DNA from: Marinobacter subterrani
GTDB lineage: Bacteria > Pseudomonadota > Gammaproteobacteria > Pseudomonadales > Oleiphilaceae
DNA: 64,000 bases
Direction: 5' to 3'
Assembly (NCBI RefSeq): GCF_001045555.1
Contig: NZ_LFBU01000001.1
Coordinates: 930,001-994,000, forward strand
A model generated the notes under the pieces. That model saw only the letters and a program-made list of their open reading frames with translations. It had not been told where the DNA came from and did no database searches. Positions 1 to 9,877 of this stretch are shown here, piece after piece. A program made the translations under genes and the position numbers. Position 1 is the stretch's first letter; the number at the start of each line of letters is the position of its first letter.

Positions 1-68
1 CCGGCAGTAACGCCGGGCAGAATGACGACACCTGGGAGACACTTTAGCCTGATCCGCAATCGCGGGTC

Positions 69-1646
69 TTATTCCCACTCGATGGTGGCTGGCGGCTTGG
101 AGGAAACGTCGTAAGTGACCCGGGACACACCGGTGATCTCGTTGATGATCCGGTTGGAAACGGTTTCCAGCAGGTCGTACGGCAGGTGTGCCCACCGGGC
201 GGTCATGAAATCGATGGTTTCCACGGCGCGCAGGGCCACCACGTATTCGTAGCGGCGTGCATCGCCGACCACGCCTACGGATTTGACCGGCAGGAAAACG
301 GCAAACGCCTGGCTGGTCTTGTGGTAGAGATCGGCACGGTGGAGTTCTTCCAGGAAAATGGCGTCCGCCTTGCGCAGAATATCCGCGTATTCCTTTTTCA
401 CCTCACCGAGGATACGAACGCCGAGACCCGGCCCCGGGAACGGATGACGGTAGACCATGTCGTAGGGCAGGCCCAGCTCAAGGCCGATCCGGCGCACCTC
501 ATCCTTGAACAGTTCCCGCAGCGGCTCCACCAGTTTCATTTTCATGGTTTCCGGCAGGCCACCGACGTTGTGGTGGGACTTGATCACATGCGCCTTGCCG
601 GTCTTGGAGGCCGCCGACTCGATGACATCCGGGTAGATGGTGCCCTGGGCAAGCCAGTTCACGTCGCGGATAGTGGCGGCTTCTGCGTCAAACACATCGA
701 TAAAGGTGTTGCCGATGATCTTGCGCTTCTGCTCGGGATCGTCAACGCCCTTGAGTTTCGACAGGAACAGATCTTCCGCATCCACCCGAATGACTTTCAC
801 CCCCATATTGCGGGCGAACATGTCCATCACCTGGTCGCCTTCGTGGAGGCGCAACAGGCCGTTATCCACGAACACGCAGGTTAACTGATCACCAATGGCG
901 CGATGCAGCAGCGCTGCCGTTACCGAGGAATCGACACCGCCAGACAGGCCCAGCAGCACCTTGTCAGTGCCCACCTGGTCACGAATCTGCCGAACCGCAT
1001 CGTCGACGATCTTGGCCGGTGTCCACAGGGCATCGCACTGACAGACATCCAGGATGAAATGCTCAAGAATCCGTTTGCCCTGAAGTGTGTGAGTCACTTC
1101 CGGGTGGAACTGGACGCCGTAAAGGTTCCGGCTAAGGTCCTGCATGGCGGCAATGGGAGCACTCTCGGTGGAGGCCAGCAGCTCGAAGCCTTCCGGCATG
1201 GCCACTACCTTGTCGCCATGACTCATCCAGACGTCCAGCAGTGAATCGCCGGTGGCCGTCAGGTGATCCGTAATGTCCCGGAGCAACGGGCCGGCCGCGC
1301 GCACTTTAACCTGGGCATAGCCGAACTCCCGTTTCTCGGAGCTGGCCACCCGGCCGCCGAGCTGCTCGGCCATGGTCTGCATGCCGTAGCAGATCCCCAG
1401 AACCGGAATGCCGCGATCAAACAGGCCTTCCGGCGCCCGCGGGCCACCCAGTTGGGTGACCGATTCCGGCCCACCGGCAAGGACAATCCCCTTCGGGTTG
1501 AACTCATCAAGTTCTTCATCGGTGATATCGAACGCCCTGATCTCACAGTAAACGCCGATCTCGCGAACGCGGCGTGCAATGAGCTGGGTGTACTGGGAAC
1601 CGAAATCAAGAATCAGGATGCGGTGGTCGTGAATGTTATGGGCCAT
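69..1646 (-). CDS. guaA: GMP synthase (glutamine-hydrolysing)
   Basis: Converts XMP to GMP using glutamine and ATP, the last step of GMP synthesis in the cytoplasm. The 525-residue protein has the full two-part architecture. An N-terminal class I glutamine amidotransferase carries the nucleophile Cys86 in LGICYGMQ and the partners His181 and Glu183 in QFHPEV. An ATP-pyrophosphatase domain follows with the PP-loop [11 protein letters not shown] near residue 235, and the C-terminal dimerisation domain ends in PPATIEWE. The length equals the E. coli enzyme. It lies 63 bp downstream of guaB in the same direction, so the two form the usual guaBA operon. The remaining 68 bases to the window edge hold only weak inverted repeats. 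Confidence 0.98.
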   Translation of the reverse strand: MAHNIHDHRILILDFGSQYTQLIARRVREIGVYCEIRAFDITDEELDEFNPKGIVLAGGPESVTQLGGPRAPEGLFDRGIPVLGICYGMQTMAEQLGGRVASSEKREFGYAQVKVRAAGPLLRDITDHLTATGDSLLDVWMSHGDKVVAMPEGFELLASTESAPIAAMQDLSRNLYGVQFHPEVTHTLQGKRILEHFILDVCQCDALWTPAKIVDDAVRQIRDQVGTDKVLLGLSGGVDSSVTAALLHRAIGDQLTCVFVDNGLLRLHEGDQVMDMFARNMGVKVIRVDAEDLFLSKLKGVDDPEQKRKIIGNTFIDVFDAEAATIRDVNWLAQGTIYPDVIESAASKTGKAHVIKSHHNVGGLPETMKMKLVEPLRELFKDEVRRIGLELGLPYDMVYRHPFPGPGLGVRILGEVKKEYADILRKADAIFLEELHRADLYHKTSQAFAVFLPVKSVGVVGDARRYEYVVALRAVETIDFMTARWAHLPYDLLETVSNRIINEITGVSRVTYDVSSKPPATIEWE

Positions 1647-1709
1647 GGAGTCCTCGGAGCTAAATGAACAACGCGGCCCTCAGGGGAGCCGCGTCTGGTC
1701 AGGCAATGA

Positions 1710-3173
1710 TTAACCGATACGGTAGTTAGGCGCTTCTTTGGTGATGGTGACATCGTGCACGTGGCTCTCACGCATGCCCGCGTTGGTGATGCGCACAAAT
1801 TCCGGTTTGGTGCGCATCTCTTCCATGGTAGCACTACCGGTGTAGCCCATAGCCGCACGAAGGCCCCCTACCAGTTGGTGCACAATATTGCGCATGGGCC
1901 CCTTGCAGGCGACACGACCTTCAATGCCTTCCGGCACCAGCTTCTCAATGCCTTTGCTGGCATCCTGGAAGTAACGGTCACTGGAGCCCTGCCCCATGGC
2001 ACCGATTGATCCCATGCCACGGTAGGCCTTGTAGCTGCGGCCCTGGAACAGCTCTACCTCGCCGGGCGCTTCGTCGGTTCCTGCCAGCAGACTGCCGATC
2101 ATGACGCAGTGGGCGCCGGCAGCAATCGCTTTGGCGATATCGCCGGAGAACCGAATGCCGCCGTCAGCAATCAGCGGCACTCCGCGTTCTTTCAATGCCG
2201 CCGCAACGTTCGACACTGCGGAAATCTGGGGTACGCCAATACCGGCAACGATTCGGGTGGTACAGATCGAACCAGGGCCAATACCAACCTTCACCGCGTC
2301 CGCGCCGGCATCTGCCAGGGCCAGGGCTGCGTGTGAGGTCGCGATGTTGCCACCGATCACCTGGACTTCCGGGAAGTTCTGCTTGACCCAGCGCACACGC
2401 TCGATCACGCCCCGGGAATGGCCGTGAGCGGTATCAACTACAATGACATCGACACCGGCTTCAGCCAGCGCAGTAATCCGGGCCTCGGTATCGCCTCCGG
2501 TACTGACAGCAGCGCCAACCCGCAAACGGCCCTGGTCGTCTTTGCAGGCCAACGGGTAGTCCTTGGCCTTCTGGATGTCCTTGACGGTAATAAGCCCGCG
2601 CAGCTCGAAATCGTCGTTTACCACCAACACCTTTTCGATGCGATGGCGGTGCAGCAACTCTTTGACGTCGTCCAGGCTGGCGCCCTCTTTCACCGTAACC
2701 AGCTTCTCCTTCGGCGTCATGATGTCCTGGACCGGGGTGTCCATCCGGCTTTCAAAACGGATGTCGCGGCCGGTAACGATGCCAACCAGATCGCGGCCAT
2801 CTACAACCGGCAGGCCAGAGATGTTGTTTGCCATGGTAATGTCAACAAGCTCACGAACGGTGGTATCCCGCGTAACCGTAATCGGATCTTTCACCACACC
2901 GCTTTCGAACTTCTTGACCTTGCGAACCGCCGCTGCCTGCTGCTCAACGGTCATGTTCTTGTGCATGATGCCAATCCCGCCTTCCTGAGCCATGGCAATG
3001 GCCAGGTCAGCATCGGTGACGGTGTCCATGGCGGCCGACACAAGCGGAATGTTCAGAGTGATCGTCTTGGTCAACCGAGTCTGCAGGCTGACCTGGTGAG
3101 GCAGAACTTCTGAATATCCGGGGACCAGCAGAACGTCATCAAATGTGAGGGCTTCTTCGGCAATTCGCAGCAT
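1710..3173 (-). CDS. guaB: IMP dehydrogenase
   Basis: Oxidises IMP to XMP with NAD+, the committed step of guanine nucleotide synthesis. The 487-residue protein has the standard layout. The TIM barrel is interrupted around residues 95-205 by two CBS repeats (Bateman module, purine-nucleotide sensing). The catalytic loop GPGSICTTR places the active-site Cys at residue 304. The mobile flap with GMGS and the C-terminal region are intact. It is the first gene of guaBA, and a strong promoter lies 87-115 bases upstream of its start on the minus strand. Confidence 0.98.
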   Translation of the reverse strand: MLRIAEEALTFDDVLLVPGYSEVLPHQVSLQTRLTKTITLNIPLVSAAMDTVTDADLAIAMAQEGGIGIMHKNMTVEQQAAAVRKVKKFESGVVKDPITVTRDTTVRELVDITMANNISGLPVVDGRDLVGIVTGRDIRFESRMDTPVQDIMTPKEKLVTVKEGASLDDVKELLHRHRIEKVLVVNDDFELRGLITVKDIQKAKDYPLACKDDQGRLRVGAAVSTGGDTEARITALAEAGVDVIVVDTAHGHSRGVIERVRWVKQNFPEVQVIGGNIATSHAALALADAGADAVKVGIGPGSICTTRIVAGIGVPQISAVSNVAAALKERGVPLIADGGIRFSGDIAKAIAAGAHCVMIGSLLAGTDEAPGEVELFQGRSYKAYRGMGSIGAMGQGSSDRYFQDASKGIEKLVPEGIEGRVACKGPMRNIVHQLVGGLRAAMGYTGSATMEEMRTKPEFVRITNAGMRESHVHDVTITKEAPNYRIG

Positions 3174-3259
3174 TGGGATCCGCCTTTTGAACGTGCTAAG
3201 TTGGGAATTTCCGTGCTGTACCCGCGGCGGTACAGCAAAGCAAAATCCTTAATCGATCT

Positions 3260-3288
3260 ATTATAAAGGGGCACTCGGGGACAGTAAA
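3260..3288 (-). promoter_or_regulatory. sigma70-type promoter of guaBA
   Basis: Read on the minus strand, this contains a perfect -10 hexamer TATAAT (3260-3265), a 17-bp spacer and a -35 hexamer TTTACT (3283-3288, four of six consensus bases). It lies about 90 bp upstream of guaB and points into it. Transcription should begin near 3253. I looked for a PurR-like palindrome around it and saw no convincing one. The divergent xseA gene must use a separate promoter in the same 200-bp gap. Confidence 0.75.
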
Positions 3289-3374
3289 CCACGCCGTTTT
3301 TAACGTTTGATTGCATCTTTTTGAAATTTCGCTATTTTTACCCTCCCACTTTTCGATCATTTCGGCTATTGCGT

Positions 3375-4763
3375 ATGGATAACGACGGAGTCAGACCGGT
3401 GACATCCTCCCTTCAGGACACCCGCCCCCGGGCCCTCAGCGTCAGCGAGCTCAATCACCAGGCCAGGCATCTGCTGGAGTCCAGTTTCATGCAGGTGTGG
3501 GTGGAGGGTGAACTGTCCGGTTTCTCACGCCCCTCCTCCGGCCACTGGTACTTTTCCCTCAAGGATCGCAAATGCCAGATCCGCTGCGCCATGTTCCGCG
3601 GGATGAACCAGCATATCCGCACGCTCCCGAAAGAAGGCGACCAGGTGCGCATCCGGGGCAAAGTGACTCTCTATGAGAACCGGGGCGACTTCCAGATCAT
3701 CGTCGAGCACATCGAACCGGCGGGGCTTGGTGAACTGCAGCAGGCCTTCGATGCGCTCAAGCGCAAACTCCTGGCCGAAGGCCTGTTCGATAACGCCCGG
3801 AAAAAAACCATTCCCTCATTGCCGGGGCATATTGGTGTGGTGACATCGCCTACCGGTGCCGCCATTCACGACATTCTCACCGTGCTGGCACGACGCTGCC
3901 CGGCCATTCCGGTTACGCTTTATCCAACCGCGGTTCAGGGCAAGGCCGCAACCGCCGATATCGTCCGCGCCATTGAGCGGGCCCAGGCCCATGGCGCTGC
4001 AGATGTACTGATTATCGGCCGCGGGGGTGGCTCCCTGGAGGATCTCTGGTGCTTCAATGAGGAGGCCGTGGCCCGGGCCATTGCGGCCTGCAAGATCCCG
4101 ACCGTGAGCGCGGTTGGCCACGAGGTGGATGTGACCATTGCCGATTTCGTGGCCGACCTGCGAGCCCCCACGCCCTCCGCCGCCGCCGAAAAAATCTCTC
4201 CGGACCAGTCCGCCTGGCTGAAACAGCTCCGGGAACGGGAGCTACGGCTTTTCAGCGCGGCAGGGGTGGCCCTGAAACGTTTCGGCACCCAACTCGGGCA
4301 CCTCACTGCACGGCTTCGGGACCCCAGACGGGAATTACTGGAAAAAAACCAACGACTGGATGAACTGGAACTGCGACTGGAGAAAGCGATCCGACAGCGG
4401 CTCAGCACGGTTTCCGTGAGGGGCGACCACCTGGAACAGAGGCTGGCTATGCAGTCACCTCAGCGGAGGCTGTCACAAAGCCGGGACATGGTGGCGCGCA
4501 CATCCGAGCGACTGGTCGCGGCGATGCAACGAGGTCTCAGCTACCGGCAGGAAAAGCTCGAACACGCCGCGCAGTCGCTCAACATCATGAGCCCTCTGGC
4601 TACGCTGGGCCGGGGCTATGCCATCGTCAAGGATGGCAATGGCAATATCATCCGGGAAGCGGCCAGAGTCAGCCCCGGCGAGACCGTTTCTGCACGTGTG
4701 GCCAGGGGTGAAGTGACGGCAAGGGTGACCTCGGTCAAATCAACGGATGAAAGCGGCCCCTAA
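3375..4763 (+). CDS. xseA: Exodeoxyribonuclease VII large subunit
   Basis: Catalytic subunit of the XseA-XseB nuclease, which degrades single-stranded DNA from either end. The protein has an N-terminal OB fold ([15 protein letters not shown] through the VEHIEP region) and the central catalytic domain. The latter includes [13 protein letters not shown], the glycine-rich [16 protein letters not shown] and the SAVGHEVD motif. A long coiled-coil stretch precedes the closing LGRGYAIV segment. The frame is open from 3321, but I start at ATG 3375, giving 462 residues, close to the E. coli protein (456). The small subunit xseB is not adjacent. The gene is divergent from guaB. Confidence 0.95.
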   Translation: MDNDGVRPVTSSLQDTRPRALSVSELNHQARHLLESSFMQVWVEGELSGFSRPSSGHWYFSLKDRKCQIRCAMFRGMNQHIRTLPKEGDQVRIRGKVTLYENRGDFQIIVEHIEPAGLGELQQAFDALKRKLLAEGLFDNARKKTIPSLPGHIGVVTSPTGAAIHDILTVLARRCPAIPVTLYPTAVQGKAATADIVRAIERAQAHGAADVLIIGRGGGSLEDLWCFNEEAVARAIAACKIPTVSAVGHEVDVTIADFVADLRAPTPSAAAEKISPDQSAWLKQLRERELRLFSAAGVALKRFGTQLGHLTARLRDPRRELLEKNQRLDELELRLEKAIRQRLSTVSVRGDHLEQRLAMQSPQRRLSQSRDMVARTSERLVAAMQRGLSYRQEKLEHAAQSLNIMSPLATLGRGYAIVKDGNGNIIREAARVSPGETVSARVARGEVTARVTSVKSTDESGP

Positions 4764-4865
4764 CTCCCCAAACTAAGCCAATGGTCTACTAGTCCATGTT
4801 CTCAAACGGCCTAAAGTTGTCAGGAAGCGCATTAGAACAACAACAGGCACGATGAGGTGGAATCT

Positions 4866-6740
4866 ATGGACTATCACTCAGAATTCCGGCGGTCGATCGA
4901 CAAACCGGACGATTTCTGGCGTGAACAGGCGGAAAACATTGACTGGATCGAACCGCCCAAAACCATCTGGCAGCCAACCGATAATGGCCACGGCCAGTGG
5001 TTCCCCGACGGCATACTGAATACCTCCGACGTTGCCCTGGACGCCAACATCCGGGCTGGTCGCGGCGATCAGAAAGCCCTGATCTACGACTCACCGGTTA
5101 CCGACACCCGGCGCTCCTACACCTACAATGAGCTGACAGATGAAGTGGCCCGCTTTGCAGGCGCCCTGAAAGAGCGCGGCATCGCCAGGGGTGACCGGGT
5201 CATCATCTACATGCCGATGATTCCGGAAGCCGTCATAGCCATGCTGGGGTGCGCACGTATCGGGGCCATTCATTCCGTGGTGTTCGGCGGATTTGCTGCC
5301 CACGAACTGGCTGTCCGCATTGACGACGCAACACCCAAGGCCGTGATCACGGCCTCCTGCGGTATTGAGGTTAGCCGTGTTATCGAATACAAACCGCTGG
5401 TCAACAAGGCCATCGAGCAGGCCAGCCACAAACCCGAGACCTGCATTGTTTACCAGCGGCCCCAGGTGAAGGCCGACCTTCACCCAGGCCGGGATCATGA
5501 CTGGAACGAGCTGATGGCTGCCGCCGAACCGGCCGCCCCGGTTCCGGTCAAATCCACCGACCCGCTCTACATACTTTACACCTCCGGCACCACCGGCAAG
5601 CCCAAAGGCGTGGTCAGGGATAATGGCGGCCATGCCGTGGCCCTGAACTACAGCATGAAGCTGGTCTATAACGCCAGGCCGGGCGACGTTTACTGGGCGG
5701 CTTCGGACGTAGGCTGGGTGGTTGGCCACAGCTATATCGTTTACGCCCCGCTGTTTGCCGGGTGCACGACCATACTCTACGAAGGCAAACCGGTAAAAAC
5801 GCCGGATGCCGGCGCTTTCTGGCGGGTAGTTCAGGATCACAAGGTCAACATGCTGTTTACCGCGCCTACCGCCTTCCGGGCAGTCCGCAAGGAAGACCCC
5901 GAGGCGGACCAACTCTCGCGCTATGACATCAGCTCACTCAAACGCCTGTTTCTGGCCGGTGAGCGCCTGGACCCGGCCACCTACGAGTGGCTGAAGGAGC
6001 ACACCGGCCTGCCGGTTCTCGATCACTGGTGGCAGACCGAAACCGGCTGGGCGATCTGTTGCAACCCGGTCGGCATCGAGATGATGGCCACAAAGCCGGG
6101 CTCGGCAACGGTCCCCTCCCCGGGCTACAACGTGCAAGTGGTGGAGCGCAACGGCAGCCAGATGCCGGCCGGAGAACAGGGGCAGATTGCTGTAAAACTG
6201 CCACTGCCACCGGGCTGCATGATGACCGTATGGGGCGACGACGAGCGCTTCAGAAAGACTTATCTGGAGCCCATTCCCGGGTTTTACAGCTCCGGTGACG
6301 GCGGTTTTATCGATGACGACGGCTACGTCTTTGTCATGGGGCGCACGGATGATGTGATCAATGTTGCCGGCCACCGGCTATCCACCGGCGAAATGGAAGA
6401 AGTGGTGGCGTCCCATCCGGCCATTGCCGAATGCTGCGTGGTTGGCGCCGCCGATGAGATGAAGGGCCAGATCCCCATTGGCCTCGTGCTGATCAAGGAC
6501 GGCGCAACCATTGACCACGATGAGCTTGAAGACGAGCTGGTGGAAATGGTACGCGACAAGATTGGTGCTATCGCCTGTTTCCGCCGTGCCCTGGTGGTCG
6601 ACCGTCTGCCGAAAACCCGGTCTGGCAAGATCCTGCGTAGGGTAATCCGGCAGATTGCCGATGGCGAGAAATACGCCGTACCCAGCACCATTGACGATCC
6701 CGCGATACTGGAGGAAATCAGCGAGCGCTTCCGCCGCTGA
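4866..6740 (+). CDS. prpE: Propionyl-CoA synthetase (PrpE-type acyl-CoA synthetase)
   Basis: An adenylate-forming enzyme that activates propionate (possibly acetate) to its CoA ester. The 624-residue chain has the acyl-CoA synthetase N-terminus, the P-loop YTSGTTGKPKGV near residue 240, the WWQTETGW motif and the C-terminal PKTRSGKILRR. The lysine of that last motif is the usual acetylation target. Many segments match my memory of E. coli PrpE rather than Acs, such as GAIHSVVFGGFA and DDVINVAGHRL. A GTG lies at 4857, but GAGGTG at 4855-4860 looks like the ribosome site for ATG 4866. No prpBCD genes flank it, so substrate preference stays an inference. Confidence 0.87.
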   Translation: MDYHSEFRRSIDKPDDFWREQAENIDWIEPPKTIWQPTDNGHGQWFPDGILNTSDVALDANIRAGRGDQKALIYDSPVTDTRRSYTYNELTDEVARFAGALKERGIARGDRVIIYMPMIPEAVIAMLGCARIGAIHSVVFGGFAAHELAVRIDDATPKAVITASCGIEVSRVIEYKPLVNKAIEQASHKPETCIVYQRPQVKADLHPGRDHDWNELMAAAEPAAPVPVKSTDPLYILYTSGTTGKPKGVVRDNGGHAVALNYSMKLVYNARPGDVYWAASDVGWVVGHSYIVYAPLFAGCTTILYEGKPVKTPDAGAFWRVVQDHKVNMLFTAPTAFRAVRKEDPEADQLSRYDISSLKRLFLAGERLDPATYEWLKEHTGLPVLDHWWQTETGWAICCNPVGIEMMATKPGSATVPSPGYNVQVVERNGSQMPAGEQGQIAVKLPLPPGCMMTVWGDDERFRKTYLEPIPGFYSSGDGGFIDDDGYVFVMGRTDDVINVAGHRLSTGEMEEVVASHPAIAECCVVGAADEMKGQIPIGLVLIKDGATIDHDELEDELVEMVRDKIGAIACFRRALVVDRLPKTRSGKILRRVIRQIADGEKYAVPSTIDDPAILEEISERFRR

Positions 6741-6751
6741 CCCGATCTGCC

Positions 6752-6795
6752 ACCACCGAAACCCGTTCCCGGTCAAGCCGGGGACGGTGGTTTTT
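6752..6795 (+). terminator. Rho-independent terminator after prpE
   Basis: CCACCG (6753-6758) pairs with CGGTGG (6785-6790). An inner CCCGG (6768-6772) pairs with CCGGG (6778-6782). Five T residues follow at 6791-6795. It starts about 12 bp after the prpE stop codon. The rest of the 315-bp gap up to the cold-shock gene holds an AT-rich stretch and that gene's promoter and leader. Confidence 0.8.
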
Positions 6796-6861
6796 GCATG
6801 AAAACTTATAACCTCTTGTTTTTAAGCATTTTAAAAGCTTAAATAAAGGTTAAAAATTTCG

Positions 6862-7055
6862 TTGACGCCCCCCAAACTCGGTCTATACTGAATTTGCTGT
6901 GAAAATACAGCGGTATTTGGTGAATGCGTTTCAACGTCCTGCCGAAGTGCTCTTCGTTGCCCCTTTCCTCAGTACTCTCTGGATTTCTCAGCGCCGGTTC
7001 CATATGGAATTTGAAGGTCCCGTGAGGGCAAATTACAGAAAGACAGGAAAGATCA
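6862..7055 (+). promoter_or_regulatory. Promoter and long 5' leader of the cold-shock gene
   Basis: TTGACG (6862-6867) and TATACT (6884-6889) are separated by 16 bp and preceded by an AT-rich tract (about 6800-6860) that could act as an UP element. The predicted start near 6896 gives a leader of about 160 nt before the ATG at 7056, close to the roughly 159-nt leader of E. coli cspA. Two small hairpins are visible: GCTGT/ACAGC at 6896-6911 and CGAAG/CTTCG at 6943-6956. AGGAAAG lies just upstream of the ATG as ribosome site. Thermosensing is inferred from the architecture; I did not find an exact E. coli cold box. Confidence 0.65.
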
Positions 7056-7265
7056 ATGTCCGATACTAAAACTGGCCACGTTAAGTGGTTTAACGAGTCC
7101 AAAGGCTTTGGTTTCATCGCTCAGGACGGTGGCAGTGACGTGTTTGTTCACTACAGTGCAATCAACTCAAGCGGTTTCCGTACCCTGACCGAAGGCCAGC
7201 AGGTACAGTTCACCGTTACCCAGGGCCCGAAAGGCCCCCAGGCGGAAAACGTAACCCCGGTCTGA
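7056..7265 (+). CDS. Cold-shock protein, CspA family
   Basis: A 69-residue single cold-shock domain that binds single-stranded nucleic acid and acts as an RNA chaperone. Both RNP motifs are present: KGFGFIAQ (RNP1) and DVFVHYSAI (RNP2). The length is typical of CspA homologues. It is monocistronic, with its own promoter and long leader upstream and a perfect hairpin terminator downstream. Which paralogue it is (CspA, CspC, CspE or the Pseudomonas CapB type) cannot be decided from this sequence alone. Confidence 0.95.
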   Translation: MSDTKTGHVKWFNESKGFGFIAQDGGSDVFVHYSAINSSGFRTLTEGQQVQFTVTQGPKGPQAENVTPV

Positions 7266-7310
7266 GGGTTCACGCTCCGTCCTTTGCCCCTCACGGGCAT
7301 CGGAAAATCA

Positions 7311-7336
7311 ACAAGCCGGCATCCGTGCCGGCTTGT
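7311..7336. terminator. Hairpin between the convergent csp and leuA genes
   Basis: A perfect 11-bp inverted repeat, ACAAGCCGGCA (7311-7321) and its complement (7326-7336), has a 4-base loop. It lies between the ends of the cold-shock gene and leuA, which converge. The T-rich flank is better on the minus strand, reading out of leuA, so it probably terminates leuA and serves csp less strongly. Confidence 0.7.
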
Positions 7337-7358
7337 GTCGTTCAGGGCGCCAGGCTCC

Positions 7359-9053
7359 TCAGGCGCCGGCAATCTCAGCGTTCCTCGCCGGCTGAGGCAT
7401 GTCGAAACCCACCGCCTGCGCGACGGCCGAGAACAGCGCCTGCAGTGTCGCAGACGTGGTATCTTCGGCCAGTGCCGCGGCGCTGCAGTGCCGGCCATTC
7501 GCGGTCAGGCGGATGCAGGCCAGGGCATTGGCATTGGTGCCCTCGCCCAGGGCAAACTCGTCGTATGCCTCCACGGCAATGGCAATACCAAACCGGGCTT
7601 CCAGGGCATCGGAAACCGCTTCCACGGCACCGAGACCGCGGCCTTCCAGACGAACCGGCGCCTCATCACCACCAACCGAGACGTCGGCACGAACACCGTC
7701 TTCGTCCCGATGCAGATCGTAGGAGCGCAATGCCCAGTCTGCATGAACCTTCAGATAACGGTCCTCGAACAATCGGTGAATGGTCAGTGAATCGATTTCA
7801 CCACCATTGGTTTCTGCCTCCCGCTGCACCAGCTTGCTGAACTCGATCTGCAACCAGCGCGGCAGGCTGATGTTGTAATCCCGCTCCAGCACGTAAGCGA
7901 CACCGCCCTTGCCGGACTGGCTGTTAATGCGCACCACCTCTTCGTAACGGCGGCCAACATCGAACGGATCGATGGGCAGGTAGGCAACATTCCAGACTTC
8001 CCCTTCCGTTCTGCGCGCCAGGCACTTGCGGATGGCATCCTGGTGACTGCCGGAGAATGCGGTGAACACCAGCTCGCCGGCGTAAGGGTGGCGGGGATGC
8101 GTGGAGATTTCAGTACAGGCTTCGACCACCTCGCTGATCTCCGCCATACCGGAGAGATCCAGCGTCGGATCGATCCCTTGGGAGTAAAGGTTCATGGCCA
8201 TGGTCACCAGATCCATGTTGCCGGTGCGCTCGCCATTACCCATCAGGGTGCCCTCAACCCGGTCGGCACCGGCCATGACCGCCAGTTCGGCTGCCGCCAC
8301 GGCGCAGCCCCGGTCGTTGTGAGTATGCACGCTGATGCTGATGTGCTCACGGCGCTTGATGTGATCGCAGATCCATTCGATCTGATCGGCAAATACGTTG
8401 GGCGTTGCCATTTCCACGGTCGCCGGGAGGTTGATAATCATCGGCTGACCCTGATCCGGGCGCCAGACGTCGCTCACGGCATCAATAACCTCGGCCGCGA
8501 AATCCAGCTCGGTCCCGGTAAAGCTCTCCGGTGAATACTGGAACGTCCATTCGGTTTCCGGATGACGGGCTGCGATGTCACGGACCAACCTGGCGCCGTT
8601 GACCGCAATATCACGAATGCCATCACGGTCCAGCCCGAAGACCTGCTCCCGTTGTACGGTAGAGGTGGAGTTGTAGACATGCACGATCGCCTTGCGGGCG
8701 CCCGCCAGTGCTTCGTAGGTTCGCTCGATCAGCTCCGGCCGGGCCTGGGTCAGCACCTGGATTTTCACATCCTCGGGAATGCGGTTTTCCTCGATGAGTT
8801 TGCGACAGAAATCAAAGTCCGGCTGGCTGGCTGCGGGAAAGCCGATTTCGATTTCCTTGAACCCCAGCTTGACCAGCAAATCGAACAGACGTTGCTTCTG
8901 GGCAACTGACATGGGCTTGACCAGCGCCTGATTGCCGTCCCGAAGATCTACCGCACACCATACGGGTGCTTTCGCGATGACCTTATCCGGCCAGCGACGA
9001 TCGGTTTTGCCAACAGGTTTGAACGCAACGTATTTGCGATGATCGAAAGCCAT
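7359..9053 (-). CDS. leuA: 2-isopropylmalate synthase, long form
   Basis: Condenses acetyl-CoA with 2-oxoisovalerate, the first step committed to leucine. The 564-residue chain carries the DRE-TIM metallolyase motif near the N-terminus (VDLRDGNQAL). The metal-binding HTHNDRG and the GNGERTGN motif follow, and then a C-terminal LeuA regulatory domain (about 430-564). This is the longer class seen in Pseudomonas and actinobacteria, not the E. coli 523-residue form. The frame is open to 9146, but AAGGAAAG lies just upstream of ATG 9053, which fits the family N-terminus. It is divergent from an Lrp-type regulator 145 bp away. No leucine-rich leader peptide is seen. Confidence 0.96.
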   Translation of the reverse strand: MAFDHRKYVAFKPVGKTDRRWPDKVIAKAPVWCAVDLRDGNQALVKPMSVAQKQRLFDLLVKLGFKEIEIGFPAASQPDFDFCRKLIEENRIPEDVKIQVLTQARPELIERTYEALAGARKAIVHVYNSTSTVQREQVFGLDRDGIRDIAVNGARLVRDIAARHPETEWTFQYSPESFTGTELDFAAEVIDAVSDVWRPDQGQPMIINLPATVEMATPNVFADQIEWICDHIKRREHISISVHTHNDRGCAVAAAELAVMAGADRVEGTLMGNGERTGNMDLVTMAMNLYSQGIDPTLDLSGMAEISEVVEACTEISTHPRHPYAGELVFTAFSGSHQDAIRKCLARRTEGEVWNVAYLPIDPFDVGRRYEEVVRINSQSGKGGVAYVLERDYNISLPRWLQIEFSKLVQREAETNGGEIDSLTIHRLFEDRYLKVHADWALRSYDLHRDEDGVRADVSVGGDEAPVRLEGRGLGAVEAVSDALEARFGIAIAVEAYDEFALGEGTNANALACIRLTANGRHCSAAALAEDTTSATLQALFSAVAQAVGFDMPQPARNAEIAGA

Positions 9054-9198
9054 GGGTGTCTTTCCTTGCGGTTTCGGGAATGAATTTCTCAATGGTTGAC
9101 AGGATAACGCGACAACGCTGGAATTTGATTGCGAAGTTTGGCACAAAGGCGTAGTTTTTATCCTTTAATTGCCCATTAATTCCTGTTTGTGGAATTTT

Positions 9199-9696
9199 AT
9201 GCCTTCAATGCAGAAAGACCTTATCAAAATTGACAAAACCGACCGCCGGATTCTCGAACAGATCCAGCAGGATGGCGCCCTGACCAACCAGGAACTTGCG
9301 GAAAAAGTCGGACTTTCCCCCTCGCCCTGCCTGCGCCGTGTTCGGGCCCTGGAAGACGCTGGGGTTATCGTCAGGACGGTGACCATTCTCGACCACAAAA
9401 AACTGGGCCTGTCATTAACGGCGATCATCCTGATCGGGATGGACCGCCACACACCCGAGCGCTTTGCCGCGTTCGAAGAGGAGGTGGCCGAATACCCGGA
9501 GGTGCAGGAGTGTTACCTGATCACCGGCCAGGATGCGGACTACATGCTAAAGGTGGTGGTCCCGGACATGGATCACTACCACCACTTCCTGCTCAACCGG
9601 ATCACCCGGATTCAGGGGGTCAGCGGTGTGCATTCAAGCTTTGTGCTCCGGCGGGTGCTGGACAGTACCGCCCTGCCCCTTGGCTACCTGTCCTGA
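9199..9696 (+). CDS. Lrp/AsnC-family transcriptional regulator
   Basis: A feast/famine regulator of about 165 residues. It has an N-terminal winged helix-turn-helix (LIKIDKTDRRILEQIQQDG to LSPSPCLRRVRALE) and a C-terminal RAM ligand domain (about 75-155) with the GQDADYMLKV turn. Effectors of this family are usually amino acids, leucine included. It is divergent from leuA with a shared 145-bp upstream region, so regulation of leuA and of itself is the natural inference. The frame is open from 9169. ATG 9199 and ATG 9208 are both plausible starts, and neither has a strong ribosome site. Confidence 0.9.
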   Translation: MPSMQKDLIKIDKTDRRILEQIQQDGALTNQELAEKVGLSPSPCLRRVRALEDAGVIVRTVTILDHKKLGLSLTAIILIGMDRHTPERFAAFEEEVAEYPEVQECYLITGQDADYMLKVVVPDMDHYHHFLLNRITRIQGVSGVHSSFVLRRVLDSTALPLGYLS

Positions 9697-9877
9697 ACCA
9701 GGAAACCGGTTCGCGCGCCCAGCGCAACAGCCTCAGATTCGCCAGCCATCATCTGTACCTTGTGCAGCAGGCTCCGTACAATAACGCGTAGTTTACGACA
9801 AAGAGAACCTGTGGCGGCCCGACCCGCCATCTGTCCTTTAGACCAACACTCCAGATTTCTGACAAACGGAAGAGACG

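Noticed and set aside
1..68. A truncated gene or full terminator at the left edge
   Set aside because: Weak inverted repeats (CCGGC/GCCGG near position 1-16) are visible, but no T-tract or coding frame can be judged in 68 bases.
9054..9146. A short reading frame upstream of leuA as a leader peptide or N-terminal extension
   Set aside because: It has only two leucines, scattered rather than in a run, no attenuator stem, and the leuA start at 9053 has a good ribosome site.
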